Below, piece by piece: positions 1-6,717 of a stretch of 6,869 nt of DNA. The translations under genes were made by a program, and so were the position numbers. Source of the DNA: Bacteroidota bacterium (lineage in GTDB: Bacteria; Bacteroidota; Bacteroidia; Bacteroidales; UBA12481); contig JAUVKA010000220.1 of assembly GCA_030592205.1 (NCBI GenBank), positions 1-6,869 of the forward strand. Reading direction: 5' to 3'. Within the stretch, counting starts at the first letter, position 1. Each line of letters begins with the position of its first letter. Below the pieces are notes generated by a model that did not search any database, was not told the origin of the DNA, and was given only the letters and a program-made list of their open reading frames with translations.

Positions 1-1
1 C

Positions 2-2164
2 ATCGCGTCAAACACAAGAGAGGAGCGCAGGGCTTACCTCGATCGGGCAGCTGAATTAGGAATGAAAGTGCACTTCAATCTTCTTTCTGTTACAGGAGGA
101 GGAGGGGTAGGTTCGAGTCGCGATAATACTACCAGTCAATCTCAAAAAGAAAAGCTTTTAAAAGAGGAAATCGAAGCTTTTATGGATCATCCGGCTTTAC
201 TGGCCTGGTATATTTCTGATGAGCCCACCGGTCATGGTGCGAAACCGGAATCTTTAGAAAGAATGTATAAGCTCATCAAATCCATCGATCCTTATCATCC
301 GATCACAATAGTATTTATGGCTCCTATGCAGGCCAGGCGGTATGTAGATGCAATGGATATCGTGATGGCCGATCCTTATCCAATTCCAAACAACACAGCC
401 GAGGGAGTAGGATATGTTACCAGGAGTCTCAGGAATGAGTTCAGGGGAGAAAAACCTGTGTGGATCGTTCCACAAGCCTTCGGGGGAAGTGAATGGTGGG
501 GACGGGAACCATCTATTCAGGAATTAAGGGCAATGACATATCTCTCGTTGGCAAATGGGGCTACCGGTATACAATACTTCATCAGGCACGGTTTCAATGG
601 TTTCCCGAAATCAACGGCAGCCTGGGGAATGGCTGGTCAGATAGCTCTTGAAACTCAAGAAATGGCATCATTCATTTTAATGGGTGAGCTTTCTGATTTG
701 GCTGAAAGCGATCAGGAAAACATACACCTCAGATCCTGGGAGAAAGATGGACAAACACTTATCATGGTTGTAAATGAATCAATAGAACCAGGCCCTCTCA
801 GTATTGAATTCAAGGATGTCCAGGATTCTGATATTCAAGTGCTTTTTGAAAACAGAAAAGAAGAAATCTCCAGCGGGCAATTGAACGACTTTATCGACGG
901 CTATGGTCGCAGGGTTTATCTTTTGGGAGAAAATACTACCGGAAAAATCAAAATAAACCCCCGTAACATGATCCTTGATCCCGGTTTTGAAGATCTTGCA
1001 AGCCCGGGTGTACCGGCAAGCTGCTATGCCAGAGTTGGCAAAGACAGAGGAGCAACTTATTTTACTGATTCAAGAGTTTCAGTGGAAGGAAGGCACTCGG
1101 TAAGGCTCAATACCCCGTCAGCTGATAATGGATGCTTCCTGGGATTTTTCCCGGTGATGGTAAATTCAGGAAGCGGATATACTTTATCTGTTTGGGCAAA
1201 ATACGACTCATGCAGCTTTAGAACAGAAACACAAAATTTCTGGCAGAGATTATTCCAAAAGAATCCTGATGTAAACAGGTATTTCACTATTGGCCTGGGA
1301 AGCATAAAGACTGAAACCTTTGCCCTTTCCAACGAGTGGGAAAAATACTCCCTAACAGTTTATATACCTGAGAATTCAGAGGAAAGCTCGCGGATAAATC
1401 CTTCGCTGGCAATGGTTTCACAGGGTACAGCCTGGTTCGATGCTTTAGAAATGTATCCCGATCCTGTTATCGAATACGGAGTGAATACCAACTCTCGAAG
1501 TTTTGAGGTAAAGGTATTATCTGATCAGGAAAATGCTGAGATAAAATACACTTTGGATGGGAGTATCCCGGGACATGAATCCTCAGTTTACAAGTCAGCA
1601 ATCCGGCTTCAGAAAAGTGCTACTTTTACGGCCGGGGTTTATCTTGACAATACCCTATATAATTACTCTTCAAAATCATTTTTTGTGCATTTAGCAACAG
1701 GAAAAAAGGTTGATTATTTTAGAAAATATTCGGATCAATATTCCGGAGGGGGTGAATTTGGCCTGGTTGACGGGATCCGGGGATCAAGAAATTACACGGA
1801 TAAATTGTGGCAGGGTTTTATGGGTAATAATCTGCTTGCAACTATTGATCTTGGGAAAAACACTGATATCAGTTCGGTAAAAGTTGGCTGCTTACAGGAT
1901 ACCCGCTCGTGGATTTTTATGCCCGGTAGTATTGTTGTTTATGGTTCCCTGAATGGTGAGGACTTTGTAACTCTCGCTGAGGTTCAAAACGAAATCAGTC
2001 AAAGGGCTGTCGGATCAATACGAAAAGATTATGAATTGTTGTTCGATACTCAGGAATTCAGATATGTAAAAGTTGCCGTGAATAATATAGGTATTTGCCC
2101 TGAGTGGCATAACGGGAAGGGTAGTGCATCTTTTCTTTTTGTAGATGAAATCATGATTAACTAA
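2..2164 (+). CDS. TIM-barrel glycosidase-like protein with CBM, chitobiase-C-like and F5/8 type C domains (5' partial)
   Basis: The frame is open from base 2, so the ATG at 62 is internal; about 720 residues are visible and the start, including any signal peptide, lies upstream. The first ~230 residues resemble the second half of a glycosidase TIM barrel. Strand-like segments are followed by WYISDEP, whose Glu (221-223) is a candidate acid/base, then by WIVPQAFGG and a run ending GATGIQYF. A jelly-roll-like carbohydrate-binding region follows (about 960-1460, starting ILDPGFED). Next is a chitobiase C-terminal-like domain (about 1490-1690, IKYTLDGSIPG). Last is a discoidin/F5/8 type C (CBM32-like) domain (about 1710-2161, with ATIDLGKNTDISSVKVG). 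It is probably secreted or surface-bound and acts on a polysaccharide. I cannot assign a GH family or substrate. The domain outline is fairly secure and the catalytic claim is inference. The next gene starts 21 bases on, consistent with an operon. Confidence 0.8.
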   Translation: MASNTREERRAYLDRAAELGMKVHFNLLSVTGGGGVGSSRDNTTSQSQKEKLLKEEIEAFMDHPALLAWYISDEPTGHGAKPESLERMYKLIKSIDPYHPITIVFMAPMQARRYVDAMDIVMADPYPIPNNTAEGVGYVTRSLRNEFRGEKPVWIVPQAFGGSEWWGREPSIQELRAMTYLSLANGATGIQYFIRHGFNGFPKSTAAWGMAGQIALETQEMASFILMGELSDLAESDQENIHLRSWEKDGQTLIMVVNESIEPGPLSIEFKDVQDSDIQVLFENRKEEISSGQLNDFIDGYGRRVYLLGENTTGKIKINPRNMILDPGFEDLASPGVPASCYARVGKDRGATYFTDSRVSVEGRHSVRLNTPSADNGCFLGFFPVMVNSGSGYTLSVWAKYDSCSFRTETQNFWQRLFQKNPDVNRYFTIGLGSIKTETFALSNEWEKYSLTVYIPENSEESSRINPSLAMVSQGTAWFDALEMYPDPVIEYGVNTNSRSFEVKVLSDQENAEIKYTLDGSIPGHESSVYKSAIRLQKSATFTAGVYLDNTLYNYSSKSFFVHLATGKKVDYFRKYSDQYSGGGEFGLVDGIRGSRNYTDKLWQGFMGNNLLATIDLGKNTDISSVKVGCLQDTRSWIFMPGSIVVYGSLNGEDFVTLAEVQNEISQRAVGSIRKDYELLFDTQEFRYVKVAVNNIGICPEWHNGKGSASFLFVDEIMIN

Positions 2165-2185
2165 TAAATAATAAAATAATATTCC

Positions 2186-4036
2186 ATGAAAAAACTTGCT
2201 ATTCAACTTATTGGACTGATTCTTATAATCGGACTATCAAATTGCAATAAAGAAACTCCTGAGATTAAGCTTGTTCCTGAACCGGCGGAGATGATTATCG
2301 GAGGAGGACAATACCAGATTTCAGCTCGTTCACCCATATATGTGAGTGATGATGATCCAGAGCTGGTGGCTGTGGCAGAGTACTTCATTGAAAGAGTAGA
2401 GGCCGGCAGTACGATAGATCTTGAAATACAGCTTATTGATCATGATCCCGGGAAAGGAATTTACTTCCATACAGATGGGCCGGCATTTACAGATAATCCA
2501 GAGGGATATGAGATGGAGGTATTCGGAAGCGGGATAACAATAAATGCCAAAACAGCCAAAGGGGTATTTTACGGGGTGCAATCATTACTCCAGTTGTTAC
2601 CGCCTGAGGTTTATGGAAATCAAAAAAAATTGGGCTCGAGAGATCTAAGAGTTCCCAAAGTTATTATTCGTGATGAACCCCGATATTCATATCGGGGAAT
2701 GCACCTTGATGTTGGTCGGCACCTTTTCCCTGTTGAGTTCATAAAAAAGTATATTGATCTTATCGCAATGCACAAAATGAATGTTTTCCATTGGCATCTG
2801 ACGGAGGACCAGGGTTGGAGAATTGAGATAAAGAAATATCCCCTGCTCACAGAAATAGGAGCATGGAGGGAAACAGAAGATGGAGGTAAATATGGCGGGT
2901 TCTACACTCAGGATCAGATCAGGGAAGTTGTTGAATATGCAAAATCAAGATATGTAGATGTAATGCCGGAAATAGAATTACCGGGGCACTCGGTTGCAGC
3001 TCTGGCAGCCTATCCGGAGTTATCATGCACAGGAGGCCCATTTGAGGTCAGAAAGTCATGGGGAGTTGCTTCAGATGTTTACTGTGCCGGTAAAGAAGTA
3101 ACTTTTGAATTCCTGGAAGATGTATTGGATGAGGTAGTCGGCCTATTCCCATTTGAGTATTTCCATATTGGAGGAGATGAATGCCCAAAAGTAAGATGGG
3201 AAGTTTGTGCTGATTGTCAGAAAAGAATACGCGATGAAAATCTGAAGAATGAACATGAATTGCAATCCTATTTTATTGGTAGAATTGAAAAATACCTGGC
3301 AACAAAAAATAAACGCCTGGTTGGATGGGACGAAATACTTGAAGGAGGATTGGCAGCAAATGCAACTGTAATGTCCTGGAGGGGAGAATCCGGCGGGATC
3401 GCTGCGGCAAAGCAGCAGCATGATGTGATCATGACCCCAAATTCTTACTTGTATTTTGATTATTATCAAGGAAATCCCTTAACTGAACCGAAGGCCATAG
3501 GAGGATTCCTTCCCATGGAGAAAGTTTATTCTTATGAACCAACTCCAGAGGTATTGAGCGAATCGGAAAAGAAATTTATCCTGGGAGCTCAGGGCAATGT
3601 CTGGACCGAATATATATCCACGACGGAAAAGGTAGAATACATGGCCTTGCCCCGTATGAGTGCTCTGTCTGAGGTTGTTTGGACTCCAAAGGAATTACGG
3701 GATTACGAAAAATTTATTTACCGCTTGGGCGCACATTATGCCCGTCTGGATGCCATGCAGGTAAATTACAGAATCCCACCACCAGTGGTTGAAGAAGAGA
3801 ACTATGTTTTCCTCAGGGAACATGAATTGATCCTGCATAATGCCATGGATGAAGCTGATATACGCTATACTATTGATGGTACGGAACCAAATGAAAACTC
3901 CTTGATTTATACTGACCCATTGGTCTTTGATAAAGATGCCATTGTAAAAGCAAGAACTGTTATGAAATCGGGAAAATCAAGTGTTACGGTCAGTATTAAT
4001 CTTGATAAACAAGCTCCCCAGCCAGATCTTCAATGA
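2186..4036 (+). CDS. GH20 beta-N-acetylhexosaminidase, lipoprotein
   Basis: Hydrolyses terminal non-reducing beta-linked GlcNAc or GalNAc by substrate-assisted catalysis. The 616-residue protein starts with a signal peptide ending in the lipobox LSNC (Cys20); the following NKE resembles Bacteroidota surface-export signals, so an outer-membrane location is likely. Residues ~28-160 form the GH20b N-terminal domain and ~165-510 the catalytic barrel. The expected residues are all visible: Arg178 in DVGRH, HWHLTEDQGWR (202-212), PGH268, the catalytic pair Asp331-Glu332 in HIGGDE, Trp381, Trp398, the YFDYYQ segment (423-428), and Trp473/Glu475 in GNVWTE. A chitobiase C-terminal-like domain (~540-606, IRYTIDGTEP) closes the protein. 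The ATG at 2186 is chosen because it directly precedes the lysine-rich signal peptide; no clear Shine-Dalgarno is present in the AT-rich 21-base gap. The family is certain; GlcNAc versus GalNAc preference is not readable. Confidence 0.96.
   Translation: MKKLAIQLIGLILIIGLSNCNKETPEIKLVPEPAEMIIGGGQYQISARSPIYVSDDDPELVAVAEYFIERVEAGSTIDLEIQLIDHDPGKGIYFHTDGPAFTDNPEGYEMEVFGSGITINAKTAKGVFYGVQSLLQLLPPEVYGNQKKLGSRDLRVPKVIIRDEPRYSYRGMHLDVGRHLFPVEFIKKYIDLIAMHKMNVFHWHLTEDQGWRIEIKKYPLLTEIGAWRETEDGGKYGGFYTQDQIREVVEYAKSRYVDVMPEIELPGHSVAALAAYPELSCTGGPFEVRKSWGVASDVYCAGKEVTFEFLEDVLDEVVGLFPFEYFHIGGDECPKVRWEVCADCQKRIRDENLKNEHELQSYFIGRIEKYLATKNKRLVGWDEILEGGLAANATVMSWRGESGGIAAAKQQHDVIMTPNSYLYFDYYQGNPLTEPKAIGGFLPMEKVYSYEPTPEVLSESEKKFILGAQGNVWTEYISTTEKVEYMALPRMSALSEVVWTPKELRDYEKFIYRLGAHYARLDAMQVNYRIPPPVVEEENYVFLREHELILHNAMDEADIRYTIDGTEPNENSLIYTDPLVFDKDAIVKARTVMKSGKSSVTVSINLDKQAPQPDLQ
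2678..2697. repeat. Perfect 9-bp inverted repeat inside the GH20 gene
   Basis: CCCCGATAT, a two-base spacer (TC) and ATATCGGGG form a perfect inverted repeat that could fold as a GC-capped hairpin in the mRNA. It encodes PRYSYRG, a conserved segment at the entry to the GH20 catalytic domain, so the protein motif and codon choice may fully explain it. There is no T-run after it, so it is not a terminator. A regulatory role is unproven. Confidence 0.6.
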
Positions 4037-4058
4037 TGACCATGCTGCCAATGATGAC
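4031..4058 (+). repeat. Direct repeat CAATGATGAC x2 at the GH20 stop codon
   Basis: The 10-mer CAATGATGAC occurs at 4031-4040 and again, identically, at 4049-4058. The first copy contains the last sense codon and TGA stop of the GH20 gene. A further related ATGAT lies at 4062-4066. Between the copies is CATGCTG (4041-4047), which recurs in the palindrome at 4122-4131. This looks like a local duplication of the gene end and begins the repeat-rich spacer before the sulfatase gene. Confidence 0.7.
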
Positions 4059-4080
4059 AAAATGATAGATTGGATGTTTT

Positions 4081-4168
4081 GAATTATGAATTATGAATTA
4101 TGCCCCGGGTAAACTCGGGATCAGCATGCTGAAATTATGAATTATGAGTTATGAAATGAGAATTATGA
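4081..4168 (+). repeat. Heptanucleotide array (GAATTAT / ATTATGA), interrupted by a hairpin
   Basis: Three perfect GAATTAT units fill 4081-4101. After a 30-base GC-rich insert, ATTATGA-type heptamers resume at 4134-4168: ATTATGA, ATTATGA, GTTATGA, a degenerate AATGAGA, then ATTATGA. The right-hand part gives ATGs at 4137, 4144, 4151 and 4165, spaced by multiples of 7. The last is the preferred start codon of the sulfatase gene, so the array runs in register into the coding sequence. Together with the repeats at 4031-4058 this accounts for most of the 128-base spacer; no convincing Bacteroidota -7/-33 promoter was seen in it. Confidence 0.85.
4103..4131. other. Hairpin plus 10-bp palindrome embedded in the heptamer array
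   Basis: Positions 4104-4119 can fold into a 6-bp stem (CCCGGG against CTCGGG read back, with one G-T wobble) closed by a TAAA loop. Two bases on, 4122-4131 is the perfect palindrome CAGCATGCTG. The GC-rich block separates two AT-rich heptamer runs and looks like an insert into an originally continuous array. No T-tract follows the stem, which argues against an intrinsic terminator. It could be a small repeat element or an RNA structure upstream of the sulfatase start; the sequence alone does not decide. Confidence 0.6.
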
Positions 4169-5553
4169 AACTATTTAAAACCTTTGGATTCCTGGTTTTG
4201 GCCTTATTATTATCCTGCAGCCAGAACGAAAAACCCAACATTATTTACATCATGGCTGATGATCTTGGATATGGCGACATAGGAGTTCAAGGCCAGGAGA
4301 TTATCAAAACACCAAATCTCGACAGAATGGCCTCTGAGGGCCTTAGGTTTACCCAGCATTACTCCGGAAGCACCGTTTGTGCCCCATCCAGGTGCTGTTT
4401 GATGACAGGTTTACATACAGGTCATGCGGCAGTTCGGGGAAATCGTGCCATGAAACCGGAAGGCCAGGTTCCTATGCCTGAGGGTACGGTAACTGTTGTA
4501 GGATTATTGAAAGATGCCGGTTATGCTACAGGAATCTTTGGTAAATGGGGATTGGGCGGCCCGGGAACTGCAACTGATCCTAATAATTCCGGATTTGATG
4601 AATTCTACGGCTATAACTGCCAACGACACGCACATAGGTTTTATACACCCTATCTCTGGCACAATACTGAGAAGGACTCCTTCCCCGAGAACCTAAACGA
4701 CAACTATCTTACATATAGTCAGGATCTTATAATAGAAAACTGTCTTCAGTTTATCCGTGATAATAAGGATAAGCCATTTTTCCTTTATGCCCCATTCACA
4801 ATTCCCCATGCTGAGCTGCAGGTACCGGATGCAGACAGGGCTCCATATATGGGAATGTTCGAAGAGAAAACATATAAGGGCGGTGGAAGCTACAGATATC
4901 AGGAAAATCCCAAAGCCACTTTCGCCGGAATGGTATCCAGACTGGATAAGGATGTAGGAAGAATTCTTGACCTGGTAACAGAATTAGGTCTGGAAGAACA
5001 AACCATGGTCTTTTTCACCAGCGATAACGGACCTCATCAGGAGGGAGGGGCAGATCCTGACTTTTTCAATAGCAACGGAATATACAGAGGTATCAAAAGA
5101 GATCTTTACGAAGGAGGAATTCGTATACCTTTCATTGCCTGGAACCCGGGCACGATCAAGCCTGGCCTCAGCGATCATATAGCAGCTTTCTGGGACTTTA
5201 TGCCCACAGCACTGGAGCTTGCCGAAGTTTCTGCACCTGAAGAAATTGATGGAATCTCATATATGCCTGCCCTTCTAAATAAAAAACAGAACCAGCATGA
5301 TTATCTATACTGGGAATTCCATGAAAGAGGAGGTAAACAGGCTGTGAGAAAAGGAGACTGGAAAGCTGTAAAGCTCTGGGTTTCCAAAGAGGATAACCCA
5401 AAAATCGAATTATATAACCTTATCGATGACCCGGGCGAGAAAAACAATGTAGCTGACAAATATCCTGAAATAATTGAAGAGATGATTGATATATTTGCAA
5501 GCGCCAGAACTGCCGACCCAAATTGGCCACTTTTGGCAAAAGAAAAAAGGTGA
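4165..5553 (+). CDS. S1-type sulfatase (formylglycine-dependent), lipoprotein
   Basis: Hydrolyses sulfate esters, here most plausibly on sugar units of the glycan attacked by the neighbouring GH20 enzyme. Residue numbers count from the in-frame ATG at 4144. I prefer the ATG at 4165 (Met8): it opens a typical signal peptide MKLFKTFG...LLSC with lipid-modified Cys25, whereas residues 1-7 are translated heptamer repeat. Metal ligands Asp39-Asp40 sit in IMADDLGYGD. The sulfatase signature CAPSR (79-83) supplies Cys79 for conversion to formylglycine; the maturing enzyme is not in the window. Other pocket residues are Lys134, His222 in PHAEL, Asp294-Asn295 in TSDNGPH, and Lys318. The usual KWHLG is KWGLG here, so the second-shell His is Gly136. 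The C-terminal subdomain (~385-450, with WKAVKLW and ELYNLIDDPGEKNN) is intact. The length is normal for the family. The S1 subfamily and the sulfate position (6-O is a guess) are not decidable. Confidence 0.95.
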   Translation: MKLFKTFGFLVLALLLSCSQNEKPNIIYIMADDLGYGDIGVQGQEIIKTPNLDRMASEGLRFTQHYSGSTVCAPSRCCLMTGLHTGHAAVRGNRAMKPEGQVPMPEGTVTVVGLLKDAGYATGIFGKWGLGGPGTATDPNNSGFDEFYGYNCQRHAHRFYTPYLWHNTEKDSFPENLNDNYLTYSQDLIIENCLQFIRDNKDKPFFLYAPFTIPHAELQVPDADRAPYMGMFEEKTYKGGGSYRYQENPKATFAGMVSRLDKDVGRILDLVTELGLEEQTMVFFTSDNGPHQEGGADPDFFNSNGIYRGIKRDLYEGGIRIPFIAWNPGTIKPGLSDHIAAFWDFMPTALELAEVSAPEEIDGISYMPALLNKKQNQHDYLYWEFHERGGKQAVRKGDWKAVKLWVSKEDNPKIELYNLIDDPGEKNNVADKYPEIIEEMIDIFASARTADPNWPLLAKEKR

Positions 5554-5622
5554 CAAAAAAGGTGACAGGTGACAGGTGACGAATGACTAATGACTAATGA
5601 CGGGTGACGAATGACGAATGAA
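5543..5622 (+). repeat. Heptanucleotide RTGAC array spanning the sulfatase stop and kinase start
   Basis: AAAAAAGGTGAC occurs twice (5543-5554, 5555-5566), the first copy containing the sulfatase TGA stop (5551-5553). From 5560 nine heptamers follow without a gap: AGGTGAC x3, GAATGAC, TAATGAC x2, GGGTGAC, GAATGAC, GAATGAA. Each unit holds RTGA, an ATG or GTG overlapping TGA. Because 7 is not a multiple of 3, stops fall in all three plus-strand frames. Most ATG/GTG codons in the array are closed by a stop within about six codons; the ATG at 5611 escapes because the last unit is degenerate and it runs into the kinase frame. No promoter or terminator is visible here. Confidence 0.9.
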
Positions 5623-5625
5623 AAC

Positions 5626-6717
5626 ATGACCGACTTAAAACAGATTTGCGCACAGTTTGATTTCAAAGGAACTTTCTCCAAAGCATTTCCTTATGGCTCG
5701 GGCCATATCAATGATACTTACAAGGTGGAAACAATTGAAGATGATGAGTACAACTATATCCTGCAACGGGTAAATCACCATGTATTTAAGGATGTTCCGG
5801 GCTTGATGGAAAATATAGAAAGAGTTACTTCCCATATCAGAGAAAAGATGGAAGGAATTGAGGGGGCTAATCCGGATAGAGAAGTGCTGACGGTAATAAA
5901 AACCCTTGAGGGAAATGCCTATCATAAGGATGTGGAGGGAAATTTTTGGAGGATGTACATCTTTATCTGGGATAACAGAAGTTATGACCTGGTTGATACT
6001 CCGGAAAAAGCTTATGAGGGAGGAAGTATGTTTGGTAAATTCCAGGCCATGTTGGCTGACCTTCCGGGAAAGCCGCTTAATGATACAATTCCAAATTTTC
6101 ACAATATCGAATGGCGGCTGGATACCTTTGAAGCTACCCTGAAAAAAGATCCTGTTGATCGGGCCAGTCAGATTCCTGAGGAGATAAAATTTGTGAGGGA
6201 CAGGGCTGAGGAAATGAAAACTATTCTAAAATTGGGTCGCGATGGCCTTATACCACAACGCATTACACATAACGACACCAAATTCAATAACGTCCTCCTT
6301 GATCAAAATGATAAAGGATTATGCGTTATCGATCTGGATACCGTGATGCCCGGCTATGTTCATTATGATTTCGGCGACAGTATCCGGACAAGCACAAATA
6401 CAGCTGCCGAGGATGAAGCAGACCTCTCCAAAGTTGAGATGGACATTAATCTCTTCGAGGCTTACGCCAAAGGCTTCCTGGAACATACCCGCGACACCTT
6501 AAATGAAGTGGAAATTGATCACCTGGCCTTTGCAGGAAAACTATTCCCTTTCATTATCGGCTTACGCTTCATCACTGATCATGTCGACGGCGATAATTAC
6601 TTCAAAATCCATCACGAAGGGCATAACCTCCAACGCGCCAGGGCACAATTCAAGTTGCTGCAATCTATGGAGAGGCAGTTTGGTGAAATGAAGGCGATTG
6701 TTGATAAATGGAGGTGA
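5626..6717 (+). CDS. N-acetylhexosamine 1-kinase-like (NahK-type) phosphotransferase
   Basis: A cytoplasmic APH-fold kinase that probably phosphorylates GlcNAc or GalNAc at C1 with ATP, feeding salvage to UDP-sugars or catabolism. There is no signal peptide. Numbering counts from the in-frame ATG at 5611 (368 residues). I prefer the ATG at 5626 (Met6) because the first five codons are heptamer repeat and MTDLKQI gives a natural N-terminus; 5611 remains possible. The nucleotide-binding loop is YGSGHINDTY (28-37), a signature of this family. ITHNDTKFNN (218-227) is the Brenner-type HxDxxxxN catalytic loop with Asp222 as base, and VIDLDTVMPG (239-248) carries the Mg-binding aspartates 241/243. 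HYDFGD (251-256) follows. Length matches NahK relatives. Similar proteins are sometimes labelled mucin desulfatases in databases; the kinase motifs contradict that label. Its place after the hexosaminidase and sulfatase genes supports an amino-sugar substrate. Substrate specificity is inference. Confidence 0.88.
   Translation: MTDLKQICAQFDFKGTFSKAFPYGSGHINDTYKVETIEDDEYNYILQRVNHHVFKDVPGLMENIERVTSHIREKMEGIEGANPDREVLTVIKTLEGNAYHKDVEGNFWRMYIFIWDNRSYDLVDTPEKAYEGGSMFGKFQAMLADLPGKPLNDTIPNFHNIEWRLDTFEATLKKDPVDRASQIPEEIKFVRDRAEEMKTILKLGRDGLIPQRITHNDTKFNNVLLDQNDKGLCVIDLDTVMPGYVHYDFGDSIRTSTNTAAEDEADLSKVEMDINLFEAYAKGFLEHTRDTLNEVEIDHLAFAGKLFPFIIGLRFITDHVDGDNYFKIHHEGHNLQRARAQFKLLQSMERQFGEMKAIVDKWR

Noticed and set aside
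62..64. ATG at 62 as true start of the first gene
   Set aside because: The frame is open back to base 2 with barrel-like sequence (AYLDRAAELGMKVHFN), so this Met is internal and the gene is truncated by the window edge.
4060..4082. Bacteroidota promoter upstream of the sulfatase gene (GATGTTTTG resembling TAnnTTTG)
   Set aside because: Only the TTTG part matches; the TA and a properly spaced -33 TTG element are not convincing.
4104..4119. Intrinsic terminator after the GH20 gene
   Set aside because: The stem is short with a wobble pair and is followed by ATCAGCATG with no T-run.
5301..5681. 126-codon minus-strand ORF across the sulfatase end and repeat array
   Set aside because: Part of it is just translated complement of the heptamer array (repeated SLVISH/VTCH-like residues), and the rest is antisense to the sulfatase.
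5635..6102. 155-codon minus-strand ORF opposite the kinase gene
   Set aside because: It lies wholly antisense to a well-supported kinase, has no recognisable motif, and its composition is explained as a shadow of the coding strand.
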